Shown: positions 42,049 through 51,766, numbered from the stretch's first letter. The stretch is 64,000 bases of DNA from Rhodococcus wratislaviensis (GCF_900455735.1 NZ_UAUI01000011.1:62001-126000); one strand, 5' to 3'. Translations and numbers: made by a program. Notes: generated from the sequence alone by a model not told the origin.

Positions 42049-43134
42049 GTGTTCGACAATGACGATGTAGTGCAGCTGGTCACCGAAGCCGGTGCGCGAG
42101 TGGATCATCCGGATTACTCCCGGTACGTCGACGATGTCGACATACCTGCGGTGCGCGCGCTGTACGAAGACCTGGTCGTGGTGCGGCGCATCGACGCGGA
42201 GGCGACCGCGCTGCAGCGTCAGGGCGAACTGGGTCTGTGGGCTCCGCTGCTGGGGCAGGAAGCGGCGCAGGTCGGGTCGGCGCGCGCCCTCGGTCCGGAC
42301 GACTTCGTCTTCGCCAGCTACCGCGAACACGGCGTCGCGTACTGCCGCGACGTCGATCCCACCCACATGCTCAGGTTCTGGCGAGGGTCGACGCACTCGG
42401 GCTGGAACCCGTTCGAATACAACATGACGACCCCCGCGATCATCGTCGGCGCGCAGGCGCTGCACGCCACCGGGTATGCGATGGGCATGCAGTTCGACGG
42501 CTCCGACGGCGCCGCGATCACCTACTTCGGCGACGGCGCCACCAGTCAGGGCGATATCTCCGAGGCCTTCGGGTTCGCCGCGAGCTTCAACGCGCCCGTG
42601 GTGTTCTTCTGCCAGAACAACCAGTGGGCGATCTCCGAACCGGTCAGTCTGCAATCGCGGGTGAGTATCGCCGCGCGGGGCCGGGGCTTCGGTGTTCCCA
42701 GCGTGCGCGTCGACGGCAACGACGTCCTCGCCGTGATCGCCGTGACCCGGGCCGCGCTCGAACGGGCACGGGAAGGCAGCGGACCCACCCTGATCGAGGC
42801 GGTCACCTACCGGATGGGCCCGCACACCACGTCCGACGACCCGTCCCGGTACCGGCCGGCCGCGCTCGACGAGGAATGGAAACGCAAGGATCCCCTCGAC
42901 CGCATCCGCGCCCTTCTCGACTCGGCAGGCGCGATCGACGACGACTACCTCGCCGCCGTGCAGCAGCGCGCCGACGACACCGCAGCGGCGTTGCGCCGCG
43001 GCTGCCTCGAGACCGTCGAACCCGAGCCGATGTCCTTGTTCGACAACGTGTACGCCGAACCCCATCCCCTCGTCGACGAAGAGCGGCGCCAGTTCGCCGC
43101 CTACCTCGACAGTTTCGAAGGAACCGACGCATGA
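42049..43134 (+). CDS. bkdA: 2-oxoacid dehydrogenase E1 component, alpha subunit
   Basis: A 361-residue thiamine diphosphate subunit with GGAGG before the ATG. The TPP-binding G-D-G-x(n)-N-N motif is complete in ITYFGDGATSQGDISEAFGF and VVFFCQNNQWAISEPV. VRRIDAEATALQRQGELGLW, QEAAQVGSARALGPDDFVFA and the phosphorylation-loop-like YRMGPHTTSDDPSRYRP are family marks. With E1-beta it decarboxylates a branched-chain 2-oxoacid and acylates the lipoyl group of E2. The next genes are E1-beta (ATGA overlap), E2 and E3, giving a whole complex in one operon. The GHTTSDD-type loop and the Lrp neighbour favour branched-chain over pyruvate dehydrogenase. Confidence 0.93.
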   Translation: MFDNDDVVQLVTEAGARVDHPDYSRYVDDVDIPAVRALYEDLVVVRRIDAEATALQRQGELGLWAPLLGQEAAQVGSARALGPDDFVFASYREHGVAYCRDVDPTHMLRFWRGSTHSGWNPFEYNMTTPAIIVGAQALHATGYAMGMQFDGSDGAAITYFGDGATSQGDISEAFGFAASFNAPVVFFCQNNQWAISEPVSLQSRVSIAARGRGFGVPSVRVDGNDVLAVIAVTRAALERAREGSGPTLIEAVTYRMGPHTTSDDPSRYRPAALDEEWKRKDPLDRIRALLDSAGAIDDDYLAAVQQRADDTAAALRRGCLETVEPEPMSLFDNVYAEPHPLVDEERRQFAAYLDSFEGTDA

Positions 43135-44132
43135 GCACAGCGATCTCCGCGGCCGTCCCGACCACGCTCCCGCTCGGCAAGGCGCTGAACGCCGGCCTGC
43201 GCCGCGCCCTCGAGAACGACCCGAAGGTCGTGCTCATGGGAGAGGACATCGGCAAACTCGGCGGCGTCTTCCGCATCACCGATGGACTGCAGAAGGACTT
43301 CGGTCCCAACCGTGTCATCGACACCCCGCTCGCTGAATCCGGGATCATCGGCACCGCAGTCGGTCTCGCGATGCGCGGATACCGGCCGGTGTGCGAGATC
43401 CAGTTCGACGGGTTCATCTACCCCGGCTTCGACCAGATCGTCTCGCAGGTCGCCAAACTGCACTACCGCACGAGCGGCAACGTGAAGATGCCGATCACCA
43501 TCCGCGTCCCGTACGGCGGCGGCATCGGCGCGATCGAGCATCACTCCGAGTCGCCGGAGGGGTATTTCGCCGCGACCGCGGGTCTTCGCGTGGTGACCTG
43601 CAGCAATGCCGCCGATGCGCAGACAATGATTCAGCAGGCCATCGCGTCCGATGATCCGGTGCTGTTCTTCGAACCCAAGCGCCGCTACTGGGAAAAGGGG
43701 CAGATCGACCCGGCTGCCGAGGCGAGCCCCCTGCACAAGGCCCGGGTGGTCGCCCCGGGCACCGACGCCACCGTCGTCGCGTACGGACCGCTCGTGACGA
43801 CGGCACTCCAAGCCGCGAAAGTCGCCGCGGGCGAGGGAAGATCGATCGAAGTGATCGATCTGCGCTCCCTCTCCCCGCTCGACGTCGACACCGTCGCCGC
43901 GTCCGTGCAGCGCACCGGACGCCTGGTCGTCACGCACGAGGCACCCGTGTTCCTCGGGATCGGTGCCGAAATCGCTGCCCGCATCAGCGAGCGCTGCTTC
44001 TATCACCTCGAAGCGCCGGTGGCCCGCGTCGGCGGCTTCACCGTCCCGTATCCGCCGGCGAAACTCGAAGAGCACTTCCTGCCGGACGTCGACCGCATCC
44101 TCGACGCCGTCGACCGCACCTTCACCGCGTAG
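43131..44132 (+). CDS. bkdB: 2-oxoacid dehydrogenase E1 component, beta subunit
   Basis: A 333-residue transketolase-type subunit; its ATG overlaps the E1-alpha stop. Typical stretches are VLMGEDIGKLGGVFRITDGL, DTPLAESGIIGTAVGLAMRG, PVCEIQFDGFIYPGFDQIVS and the invariant IEHHSESPEGYFAATAGLRV; the C-terminal domain has VIDLRSLSPLDVDTVAASVQ and VVTHEAPVFLGIGAEIAA. It completes the E1 active site, where Glu of the EDIG segment contacts the TPP pyrimidine. No change of key residues seen. It is followed 15 bp later by E2. Confidence 0.93.
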   Translation: MSTAISAAVPTTLPLGKALNAGLRRALENDPKVVLMGEDIGKLGGVFRITDGLQKDFGPNRVIDTPLAESGIIGTAVGLAMRGYRPVCEIQFDGFIYPGFDQIVSQVAKLHYRTSGNVKMPITIRVPYGGGIGAIEHHSESPEGYFAATAGLRVVTCSNAADAQTMIQQAIASDDPVLFFEPKRRYWEKGQIDPAAEASPLHKARVVAPGTDATVVAYGPLVTTALQAAKVAAGEGRSIEVIDLRSLSPLDVDTVAASVQRTGRLVVTHEAPVFLGIGAEIAARISERCFYHLEAPVARVGGFTVPYPPAKLEEHFLPDVDRILDAVDRTFTA

Positions 44133-44147
44133 GACCAGGAGTTTCCC

Positions 44148-45419
44148 ATGCCCACTGTCAAGACATTCCTGCTGCCCGACCTCGGCGAGGGCCTCACCGA
44201 CGCCGAACTGCTGACCTGGCTGGTGAAGGTCGGCGACACCGTGACGCTCAACCAGATCATCGCCGAGGTCGAGACGGCGAAGGCCTCCGTGGAGTTGCCC
44301 TCGCCCTACGCCGGAACGGTCGTCGCGGTTCGCGCCGAGGAAGGGACGACCGTCGACGTCGGCAGCCCGTTCATCGACGTCGCCGTCGCCGGCGAGGACC
44401 CGGCGGACGCACCCGAGCCGAGCGCGCCCGCAGCCCCGGCCGAGCGGACCCCGGTCCTGGTCGGCTACGGCGTGGCCGAGGACTCGTCCAGCCGGCGCCG
44501 GCAGCGGCGTCCGGTGGCGGAAACCGGGATCACAGCTGCCCCGGCTCCGTTGCGGCCGTTGGCCTCTCCGCCCGTGCGCTTCGCCGCGAAACAACACGGA
44601 GTCGACCTCGCCGAAGTGGACGCAACCGGGGTGCGCGGTGAAGTCACCAGGCACGATCTCGAGCGCCATCGCACCGCCACCCCGGTGACGACGTCGCCGG
44701 TTGCCGTCCCGCCGGACGCCGACGAGGAACGCATCCCGATCAAGGGCGTCCGCAAACACACTGCCGCAGCGATGGTCCGCAGCGCATTCACCGCCCCGCA
44801 CGTCACCGAGTTCGTCACGGTGGACGTCACCCCGACGCTCGACCTACTGGATCAGCTGCGCGAAACGAAACACTTCACCGACGTGCGGCTGACCCCACTG
44901 ACGTTGGTGGCCAAGGCGTTACTCGTGGCGCTGCGCACCAACCCGACCCTGAATTCGTCCTGGGACGAGGACGCCCAGGAGATCGTCCTCAAACGCGCCG
45001 TGAATCTCGGCATCGCGGCCGCCACCCCGCGCGGGCTGATGGTGCCGAACATCAAGAACGCCCACACCCTCGGTCTGCGCGACCTCGCGATCGCCCTGTC
45101 GGACCTGACGACCACGGCGAAGGAGGGCAAGACCGGGCCCGCCGATCTGGCCGACGGCACGATCACGATCACCAATGTCGGTGTCTTCGGTATCGACGCG
45201 GGCACACCCATCCTCAACCCCGGCGAGGCGGCGATCCTGTGCTTCGGGGCGATCCGCAGGCAGCCGTGGGAATACCAGGGAGAGATCGCGTTGCGGTCGG
45301 TCACCACACTGAGCCTGTCGTTCGACCATCGACTGGTCGACGGCGAGCAGGGATCGAAATTCCTCGCGGCCATCGGCCAGATCCTGTCGGACCCGTTGAC
45401 CCTGATCGCACTGAGCTGA
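44148..45419 (+). CDS. bkdC: dihydrolipoamide acyltransferase E2
   Basis: A 423-residue core component. One lipoyl domain (residues 1-80) with the lipoylated Lys in VETAKASVELPSPYAGTV; an Ala/Pro linker; a peripheral-subunit binding domain ASPPVRFAAKQHGVDLAEVD, ATGVRGEVTRHDLERH; and the acetyltransferase core ending in LSLSFDHRLVDGEQGSKFLA with the catalytic H-x3-D-G. Having one lipoyl domain fits branched-chain E2; pyruvate E2 of actinobacteria often has two or three. It transfers the branched acyl group to CoA. GGAG precedes the ATG. E3 follows after 61 bp. Confidence 0.93.
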   Translation: MPTVKTFLLPDLGEGLTDAELLTWLVKVGDTVTLNQIIAEVETAKASVELPSPYAGTVVAVRAEEGTTVDVGSPFIDVAVAGEDPADAPEPSAPAAPAERTPVLVGYGVAEDSSSRRRQRRPVAETGITAAPAPLRPLASPPVRFAAKQHGVDLAEVDATGVRGEVTRHDLERHRTATPVTTSPVAVPPDADEERIPIKGVRKHTAAAMVRSAFTAPHVTEFVTVDVTPTLDLLDQLRETKHFTDVRLTPLTLVAKALLVALRTNPTLNSSWDEDAQEIVLKRAVNLGIAAATPRGLMVPNIKNAHTLGLRDLAIALSDLTTTAKEGKTGPADLADGTITITNVGVFGIDAGTPILNPGEAAILCFGAIRRQPWEYQGEIALRSVTTLSLSFDHRLVDGEQGSKFLAAIGQILSDPLTLIALS

Positions 45420-45480
45420 AACCAGTCCACTCGACCTTTGCTGCACGTCCCATGGCGTGCCCGACCGAGGGAGTTCTCCC

Positions 45481-46857
45481 ATGTCCGACCAACCGGACGT
45501 CCTGATTCTCGGCGGTGGATCCGGCGGGTACGCCTGCGCCTTCCGCGCCGCGCAACTGGGCAAGACCGTCACCCTGATCGAAGAGGACAAGGTCGGCGGC
45601 ACCTGCCTGCACCGAGGGTGCATCCCCACCAAGGCGCTCGTGCATGCGGCGGAGGTCGCCGACACCGTCACGCACGCGTCGGCCCTCGGGATCGGTGCGA
45701 CGCTGGACGGGATCGACCTCGGTGGTGTCCACGCCTACAAGAACGCGACGGTCGAACGCCTCTACAAGGGTCTGCAGGGGCTGGTTCGCAGCCACAAGAT
45801 CGAGGTGGTGCACGGCACCGGCCGCTACGGCGGGGGCCGCACCGTCCACGCGGGCGACCGCACGATCACCGGCGCCTCGCTGGTCCTGGCGACCGGGTCG
45901 CAGGTCCGGAGCCTGCCCGGACTCGAGATCGGCGGCCGAATCCTCACGAGCGACGAAGCACTGACGTTTCCCGAGCTCCCGAAGCGCGTCGTCGTACTCG
46001 GCGGCGGCGTGATCGGAGTCGAGTTCGCCAGTATCTGGGCATCGTTGGGCGCGGCCGTCACGATCGTCGAAGCGCTGCCCCGGCTCGTCGCCGCCGAGGA
46101 CGAGTGGTCCTCGAAGCAACTCACCCGGGCCCTCCGCAAACGCGGCATCACCATCATGACCGGCACCCGATTCGCGAAAGCGGTCCAGGACGAGAGCACG
46201 GTCAGCGTCACCGTGGAATCGGGCGACACAATGGAGGCGGACCTGCTCCTCGTCGCGGTCGGCCGCGGACCCCGGACCGCCGGCATCGGACTCACCGAGA
46301 ACTCCGTCGCACTCGACTCCCGCGGTTTCGTCACGGTCGACGACTCGCTGCGCACCTCACAGCCGGACGTGTACGCGGTCGGTGACATCGTCGCCGGACC
46401 ACAACTCGCGCATCGCGGCTTCCAGCAGGGCATCTTCGTCGCGGAAACAATCGCAGGCCTGAGCCCGACCTCGATCGAGGACAGCGGCATCCCCCGGGTG
46501 ACGTACTCCAACCCCGAGGTCGCGTCGGTCGGGCTCACCGAAGACCAGGCCCGCGAGCGGCACGGAGACGTCGCCACCGTCGTCTACGACCTCGCAGGCA
46601 ACGGCAAGAGTCAGATCCTCGGAACCAGCGGCGGCGTCAAACTGGTGCGGGCCGGAGCGACGGAGGGACCGGTCGTCGGTATCCACATGGTCGGGGAACG
46701 CGTGGGCGAACTGATCGGCGAGGCCCAACTGATCGTCAACTGGGGTGCCTACCCCGACGAGGTCGCCACCCTCGTGCACGCGCACCCCACCCAGGCCGAA
46801 GCGCTCGGCGAGGCACACCTCGCTCTCGCGGGAACACCACTGCACAGTCACAGCTGA
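45481..46857 (+). CDS. lpdA: dihydrolipoyl dehydrogenase E3
   Basis: A 458-residue flavoprotein disulfide reductase; the ATG at 45481 follows GAGGGAG. FAD loop LILGGGSGGYACAFRAA, redox pair in GGTCLHRGCIPTKALVHAAE (C-x4-C), NAD loop VVLGGGVIGVEFASIWASLG, second FAD motif VYAVGDIVAGPQLAHRGFQQ, and C-terminal HAHPTQAEALGEA with the His-Glu base (the family's HPTxxE). It reoxidises the lipoyl groups of E2 with NAD. A dedicated E3 in the operon means the complex is self-contained. Slightly shorter than the usual 465-475 residues but nothing is missing. Confidence 0.93.
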   Translation: MSDQPDVLILGGGSGGYACAFRAAQLGKTVTLIEEDKVGGTCLHRGCIPTKALVHAAEVADTVTHASALGIGATLDGIDLGGVHAYKNATVERLYKGLQGLVRSHKIEVVHGTGRYGGGRTVHAGDRTITGASLVLATGSQVRSLPGLEIGGRILTSDEALTFPELPKRVVVLGGGVIGVEFASIWASLGAAVTIVEALPRLVAAEDEWSSKQLTRALRKRGITIMTGTRFAKAVQDESTVSVTVESGDTMEADLLLVAVGRGPRTAGIGLTENSVALDSRGFVTVDDSLRTSQPDVYAVGDIVAGPQLAHRGFQQGIFVAETIAGLSPTSIEDSGIPRVTYSNPEVASVGLTEDQARERHGDVATVVYDLAGNGKSQILGTSGGVKLVRAGATEGPVVGIHMVGERVGELIGEAQLIVNWGAYPDEVATLVHAHPTQAEALGEAHLALAGTPLHSHS

Positions 46858-46864
46858 GAATGTC

Positions 46865-46896
46865 TTGACAAATAGGAGGACTAGAACGTACTAGTT
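46865..46896 (+). promoter_or_regulatory. promoter with small inverted repeat before the sugar isomerase-like gene
   Basis: A TTGACA at 46865-46870 is followed 18 bases later by TACTAG (46889-46894), a plausible sigma-70-type promoter. ACTAG and CTAGT (46880-46895) form an inverted repeat overlapping the -10 region, possibly an operator. The start codon is at 46927. Confidence 0.45.
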
Positions 46897-46926
46897 GTAG
46901 GACGCCGAGTGTGAGGAAGAACAGGT

Positions 46927-47892
46927 ATGGAAATAGGACTGATCACCGACTCGGTCAGCCATCTGCCCTTCGAGACAGCACTCGACCTCGCGCAGGAACA
47001 CGGATTGAACTCGGTCGAGGTCGCAACGGGAAACTGGTCGGAGGCGCCGCACGCCGACCTCGACGCACTCGTCTCGTCCGCGGACGCCCGCGCCGAGTTC
47101 GCCGAGAAGATCTCCACCCGGGGTCTGACACTGAGCGCCCTGAACGCCAACGGCAACCAACTGCATCCGGTCTCGGGAAAGGCGCACGACGCCGTCATCC
47201 GCAAGACCGTCGAACTCGCGAGCGCACTCGACGTCCCGACCGTCGTCCTCATGTCCGGACTGCCGGGCGCGAAGGGTGACACGAACCCCAACTGGATCAC
47301 CACGGCGTGGCCGCCGGAGAACCTCGACGTCCTCGCCTACCAGTGGAACGAGGTCGCAATCCCCTACTGGAAGGAACTCGCCGCCTTCGCCCGGGACCAC
47401 AACGTCAAGCTCGCCGTCGAAGCGTGCGGAGGCCAACTCGTGCACAGCGCTTCGGCGATGCTCCGGCTGATCGACAGCGCGGGCGCCGACGTGGTGGGCG
47501 CGAACCTGGACCCGTCCCACCTGATGTGGATGGGCGCCGACATCCCCACCGTCATTCGCGCCCTCGGAACGTCGATCTTCCACGTGCACGCGAAGGACAT
47601 TCGCATCAACGCCTGGACCGCGCAGCGCGACGGACTCCTCGACACCGGGCCCCTGACCGATCCGCTGGGGCGGGCCTGGAACTACGTCACCCTCGGTCTC
47701 GGCCACCCGGACGGCGCCACGTTCTGGGCGGATTTCGTCTACAACCTTCGCGCGGTCGGATACGACGGCACCCTCAACATCGAGCACGAGGACGCACTCG
47801 TCAATTCCCTCGAAGGCGTCGGCCGGGCGGCGAACCTCCTGAAGCAGGTCGCCCTCGTCGAGGCGCCCGACTGGAGTCCGGCGAAAATCTGA
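46927..47892 (+). CDS. sugar phosphate isomerase/epimerase family protein (xylose isomerase-like TIM barrel)
   Basis: A 321-residue AP-endonuclease-2/xylose isomerase-like barrel. The order of segments fits the IolE/IolI-like group: GLITDSVSHLPFETALDLAQ, GLNSVEVATGNWSE, LSALNANGNQLHPVSG, VVLMSGLPGAKGDTNPNWIT, KLAVEACGGQLVHSASAML with a metal-binding Glu, VGANLDPSHLMWMGADIPTV (Asp and His), IFHVHAKDIRIN, and GTLNIEHEDALVN (Glu). Members isomerise or epimerise sugars and inosose-type compounds at a divalent metal. It has its own promoter and stands 69 bp after the E3 gene, so it need not belong to the oxoacid operon. Substrate unknown. Confidence 0.88.
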   Translation: MEIGLITDSVSHLPFETALDLAQEHGLNSVEVATGNWSEAPHADLDALVSSADARAEFAEKISTRGLTLSALNANGNQLHPVSGKAHDAVIRKTVELASALDVPTVVLMSGLPGAKGDTNPNWITTAWPPENLDVLAYQWNEVAIPYWKELAAFARDHNVKLAVEACGGQLVHSASAMLRLIDSAGADVVGANLDPSHLMWMGADIPTVIRALGTSIFHVHAKDIRINAWTAQRDGLLDTGPLTDPLGRAWNYVTLGLGHPDGATFWADFVYNLRAVGYDGTLNIEHEDALVNSLEGVGRAANLLKQVALVEAPDWSPAKI

Positions 47893-48393
47893 CGCCCCTG
47901 ACCGTATCCGGTAGTGCCGGAATGTTCCACTTCTGTTGTCGGCGAAGTTGTTACACATGGTTCGGGCGGCACTCGCCCCATCGCCAGCACAGCGTGCCTC
48001 GTCCTGACAGCACCGCGCGCGATGCACGAGGAGCCGCCCGCGGCCGAGGAAGAGGGGGGCGTCCCCGGCCACGAGCGGCGGACGGCCTCCCAGCCGAGGG
48101 GGACCGGTCAGGGGGCCTGGCTGCCACTCGGGGCCGTCGAGCCCGGGGCAGCGTGGATGCCGGGTACCCGCCGACGTGCGGGGCTACTCGCTTCGGGCAG
48201 GAAAAGTTTCGCCCGAGTGACCCCGCCGGACGCGCACGAGAGCGCGAGGCCCCGGGAACGAGTGCGCGGGTGTTTAGTTGCGCGTAACACGAACTTTGCG
48301 GGTGGCGATGCAGTCGGCGTTCCCCGAAGTCGGAGGCGTCGTCGCCCCTTGAAGGGAATCCCGAGAGAACCCCGCCCCGAGTGGGCGTAGTCG
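47893..48393. other. long intergenic region, no gene seen
   Basis: About 500 bp upstream of the conserved leader of kinase paralog 2. An open frame of 158 codons (47914-48390) has an amino acid composition dominated by Arg, Pro and Gly and no recognisable domain, and I do not call it. TTGCGCGTAACACGAACTTT around 48278-48297 is a local drop in GC and could be part of the promoter region. Confidence 0.4.
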
Positions 48394-48480
48394 GCGATAT
48401 CCTTGGTACATCCTCGAGAGGCCAGCAGTGGTGTATTTCCTTCGACAGTGGCTCGGGCCGTAAGAATCGATGTAGTCGAT
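48394..48480 (+). promoter_or_regulatory. conserved leader with start-codon hairpin, paralog 2
   Basis: The leader begins with GCGATATCC (48394-48402) and ends in ATCGATGTAGTCGAT (48466-48480): a 6-bp stem (with one T-G pair) and a GTA triloop. Its last two bases are the first two of the start codon. The same elements at the same distance precede paralogs 1 and 3. Confidence 0.6.
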
Positions 48481-51400
48481 GACTGACATCGATCCCTTCG
48501 CGACGCAACGCGACGCGTCGGGTTCGGTGACGGCCGACCTGGCGGCTGCCGGATTCGAGGACGCTCGAGAGATCGGGCGCGGTGGTTTCGGCGTCGTCTA
48601 CCGCTGTACCCAGGCGGCGCTCGACCGCACCGTGGCAATCAAGGTCCTCACCGCAGACCTCGACGAGCAGAACCGGGAACGATTCGTGCGCGAGCAGCGC
48701 GCGGCGGGCAGGCTGACCGGGCACCCCAATGTCGTCAATGTGCTCCATGTGGGTGTCACCGATAACGGTCGGCCGTACATCGTCATGCCGTATCACGCCC
48801 AGGACTCACTCGACGCGCGGATTCGGCGCCACGGACCGCTCCCGCTCGACGAAGCGCTGCGGCTCGGGGTGAAAATGGCCGGTGCCCTCGAGACCGCCCA
48901 CCGCCTCGGGATCCTGCACCGCGACGTCAAGCCCGGGAACATCTTGCTCACCGACTACGGGGAGCCGGCACTGTCAGATTTCGGCATAGCCCGAATCGCC
49001 GGCGGGTTCGAAACCACCGCCGGCGTCGTGACGGGTTCGCCGGCGTTCACCGCCCCCGAGGTGGTGACCGGCGAACCCCCGAGTGCTGCTGCCGACGTGT
49101 ACGGCCTCGGTGCCACGCTGTTCGCTGCGGTGACCGGTCACGCTGCCTTCGAACGCCGCAGCGGGGAGCAGGTGGTTGCCCAGTTCCTGAGGATCGCCGC
49201 CGAGCCTGGTCCGGACCCACGAAAGCACGGTGTCCCCGAGGACGTCAGCACGATCATCGAACGTGCCATGTCCGGCACCCCGGCGAGCCGCCCCTCCGCC
49301 ACGGAACTCGGTCAGCAACTCCGAGCATCTCAACGCCTCCATGGTTTTCCCGTCGACGAGATGGCACTGTACGCCGAGGCGGGAACGGTGCAGCCAAAGG
49401 AGAACGTGATGGTGCCGCCGCCTCACCAACTCGTCTCCCATGCACACGAATTCTTTCGCGAGGTGACAAGTTTCGTCGGACGCCGCAATGAAGTAGCCGC
49501 AGTCAAGGCGCGTCTGTCGGATTCTCGGATAGTGACCCTCACCGGATTTGGTGGGGTAGGGAAAACCCGGCTGGCGTGCCGGGTCGCCTCGGAAGTGCGC
49601 AGAACCTACACCGGCGGCGTCTGGTTTGTGGATCTCGCCTCGATCTCCACCCCAGACCTTGTCGTCAGCGCGATTACAGAGGCGCTCGACATTCGAGACG
49701 GAATGAATGCGGACGGTAGTCACTTCCTGTTCGAATTCCTCGGTGGAAGACATGCACTCATCGTCTTGGACAACTGCGAGCACCTGATCGAGGCGAGCGG
49801 AAGCGTCGCCGCCGAGATTGTTCGGCGGTCGGACCGCGTGGAGATCCTGGCAACCAGTCGGGAGCCTCTCGGTGTGCTGGGTGAGACCGTGTTCGAGGTA
49901 CCCCCCATGCCGGTCCCCGACGAAGCTGAACTCGCCGACGGACAGAACGCCAAGAGCTTTCATTCCGAGGCGGTCGATCTTTTCGAGCAACGCGCTGCCT
50001 CCGTAGTCCCCGGATACACCCTCGACGACGTGAGCCGCCTGGAGGTTGCACGCCTGTGCCAGCGGCTGGACGGCATCCCTCTGGCGATCGAACTCGCAGC
50101 GGTCCGGATCAGGTCCCTTCCCCTCGACCGCGTCCTGTCGCGCGAGGGAGCACTGTTCGAAATTCTGACCCGAGGAAACCGTGGCGGGCCGGTGCGCCAT
50201 CAAACGCTGCGTGGCGCCATCGATTGGAGCTTCGATCTATGCTCGCCGGAGGAGCAAGTCCTGTGGGCGCGGCTGTCCGTCTTCGCGGGCGGCTTCGATT
50301 TCGATGCGGTCGAGAGCGTCTGCACAGATCAGGAAATGGTTCCGGACGCGTTTGACCTGATCTCCAGTCTTGTCGAAAAATCGGTCATTTCCACCGTCCA
50401 ATCCGGATCGACAGTTCGATACAAACTGCTGGAAAGCATCAAGGACTACGCGGCCGAGAAACTTGCCGAGCAAGGCCACGAGGACACGTGGCGCAGGAAT
50501 CATCGAGACTATTTCCTGCATTTGTCCGAACGCAGCGAGGCGCAGTCACTGGGATCAGGGCAGCTGGTATGGAACCGTCGACTGCGGCACGAGCGGGCGA
50601 ATCTGCGGTCGGCGCTGGAGTACTGCCTGTCCACGCCAGGGGAGGCCCGAATCGGTCTCCGGATGGCGGGTGCGCTGTGGTTCTTCTGGAACGCGAGTGG
50701 TCTGCTGCGCGACGGGCGGTACTGGCTGTCCCGGGCCTTGGAGGCAGACCGGGAGGCGAGCAGCGAGAGGGCGAAAGCGCTCTGGGTGATCGCGTGGAAC
50801 GCCATGGTTCAGGGCGACAACCCGACCTCCAAGCAGTATTTGCTGGAATGCAGCGCCGTCGCGGAAGCGATCGGTGATCGAACCGCCCAGGCGTTTGCAG
50901 TTCAGTTCCGGGGTGCGGCGGAGATGCTCGGAAACGGAAATCTCGACGTCGCACTGGAGTACCTGACTGCAGGCATGGCACTTCACGCCGAGTCAGGAGA
51001 AGTCAATTCTCTGACACTGCTGGGCGGCGCTCAGCTCGCTTTAGTGCACTGCCTGTCCGGAAACCTGGAACAATCCCTTGCCTGGGCGGACGAAACCATC
51101 GCCGCAGGTAAGTCGCTGAAGGAGCACTTCTCGACGTCATGGGCGCTGTGGGCCCGCGGACTTGCCCTCTGGACCCAGCGCAAGTACCCGGACGCTTCGG
51201 ACTCGTTGAAAGAAGCGCTCGAACTGAAGCAGTCATTGAGTGACTGGTTGGGCGTGAGTACATGCACCGAGATTCTGGCGTGGATCGCGATCGAGGAAGC
51301 AAACCCCGTCCGATCCGCCCGCCTGCTCGGTATCGGGCGCACACTGTGCGGCGAGATGGGGAGCTCTCCACTCTTCGGAAACGACACGTTGATCCGCACG

Positions 51401-51766
51401 CGGACTCGTTACGAACAACGCACCCGTCAGCTGCTGGGTGACGCCGCATTCGAGAAAGAATCCCGGGCCGGTGAACGTCTCGAACACCTCGCGTCGATTG
51501 AATTCGCGTTGCACAAGCGCACGTCCGAGCCAGCGGCGCCGGTCACTCCTTCAGCGAAGGTGAAACTCACACCTCGTGAGAAAGAAGTGGGAAAGCTGGT
51601 GGCCCAGGGACTCACCAACAAGGAGATCGCGGAAAAGTTGGTCATCTCGCCCCGCACCGCAGAAGGACACGTAGATCGGATCCTCACGAAGACCGGACAT
51701 CGATCCCGCGCGCAGCTTGCCGCCTGGATCGCCCGCCAGGAGAGCATCGAGTCCCGAAATCCGTAA
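48479..51766 (+). CDS. Ser/Thr kinase - NB-ARC-type ATPase - LuxR regulator (paralog 2)
   Basis: A 1095-residue regulator with the same layout as paralogs 1 and 3. Kinase: IGRGGFGVVY (32-41), Lys55 (VAIKVL), HRDVKPGNILL (147-157), SDFG (166-169), APE (192-194). ATPase: SFVGRRNEVA, Walker A GFGGVGKT (356-363), Walker B ALIVLDN. TPR-like helices, then LuxR HTH at the end (LTPREKEVGKLVAQGLTNKE, SPRTAEGHVDRILTKTG). It is the most diverged of the three in the ATPase and helical parts (GFGGVGKT rather than GIGGVGKT, and DIRDGMNADGSHF in the sensor), so it probably senses a different cue. Catalytic kinase residues are intact. The stop codon lies inside a 6-bp hairpin (51753-51772). A small exported protein and an epoxide hydrolase follow, and then paralog 3. 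Confidence 0.9.
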   Translation: MTDIDPFATQRDASGSVTADLAAAGFEDAREIGRGGFGVVYRCTQAALDRTVAIKVLTADLDEQNRERFVREQRAAGRLTGHPNVVNVLHVGVTDNGRPYIVMPYHAQDSLDARIRRHGPLPLDEALRLGVKMAGALETAHRLGILHRDVKPGNILLTDYGEPALSDFGIARIAGGFETTAGVVTGSPAFTAPEVVTGEPPSAAADVYGLGATLFAAVTGHAAFERRSGEQVVAQFLRIAAEPGPDPRKHGVPEDVSTIIERAMSGTPASRPSATELGQQLRASQRLHGFPVDEMALYAEAGTVQPKENVMVPPPHQLVSHAHEFFREVTSFVGRRNEVAAVKARLSDSRIVTLTGFGGVGKTRLACRVASEVRRTYTGGVWFVDLASISTPDLVVSAITEALDIRDGMNADGSHFLFEFLGGRHALIVLDNCEHLIEASGSVAAEIVRRSDRVEILATSREPLGVLGETVFEVPPMPVPDEAELADGQNAKSFHSEAVDLFEQRAASVVPGYTLDDVSRLEVARLCQRLDGIPLAIELAAVRIRSLPLDRVLSREGALFEILTRGNRGGPVRHQTLRGAIDWSFDLCSPEEQVLWARLSVFAGGFDFDAVESVCTDQEMVPDAFDLISSLVEKSVISTVQSGSTVRYKLLESIKDYAAEKLAEQGHEDTWRRNHRDYFLHLSERSEAQSLGSGQLVWNRRLRHERANLRSALEYCLSTPGEARIGLRMAGALWFFWNASGLLRDGRYWLSRALEADREASSERAKALWVIAWNAMVQGDNPTSKQYLLECSAVAEAIGDRTAQAFAVQFRGAAEMLGNGNLDVALEYLTAGMALHAESGEVNSLTLLGGAQLALVHCLSGNLEQSLAWADETIAAGKSLKEHFSTSWALWARGLALWTQRKYPDASDSLKEALELKQSLSDWLGVSTCTEILAWIAIEEANPVRSARLLGIGRTLCGEMGSSPLFGNDTLIRTRTRYEQRTRQLLGDAAFEKESRAGERLEHLASIEFALHKRTSEPAAPVTPSAKVKLTPREKEVGKLVAQGLTNKEIAEKLVISPRTAEGHVDRILTKTGHRSRAQLAAWIARQESIESRNP

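Noticed and set aside
47914..48390. 158-codon plus-strand frame in the gap before kinase paralog 2
   Set aside because: No domain, Arg/Pro/Gly-dominated composition, weak codon bias and no ribosome binding site.
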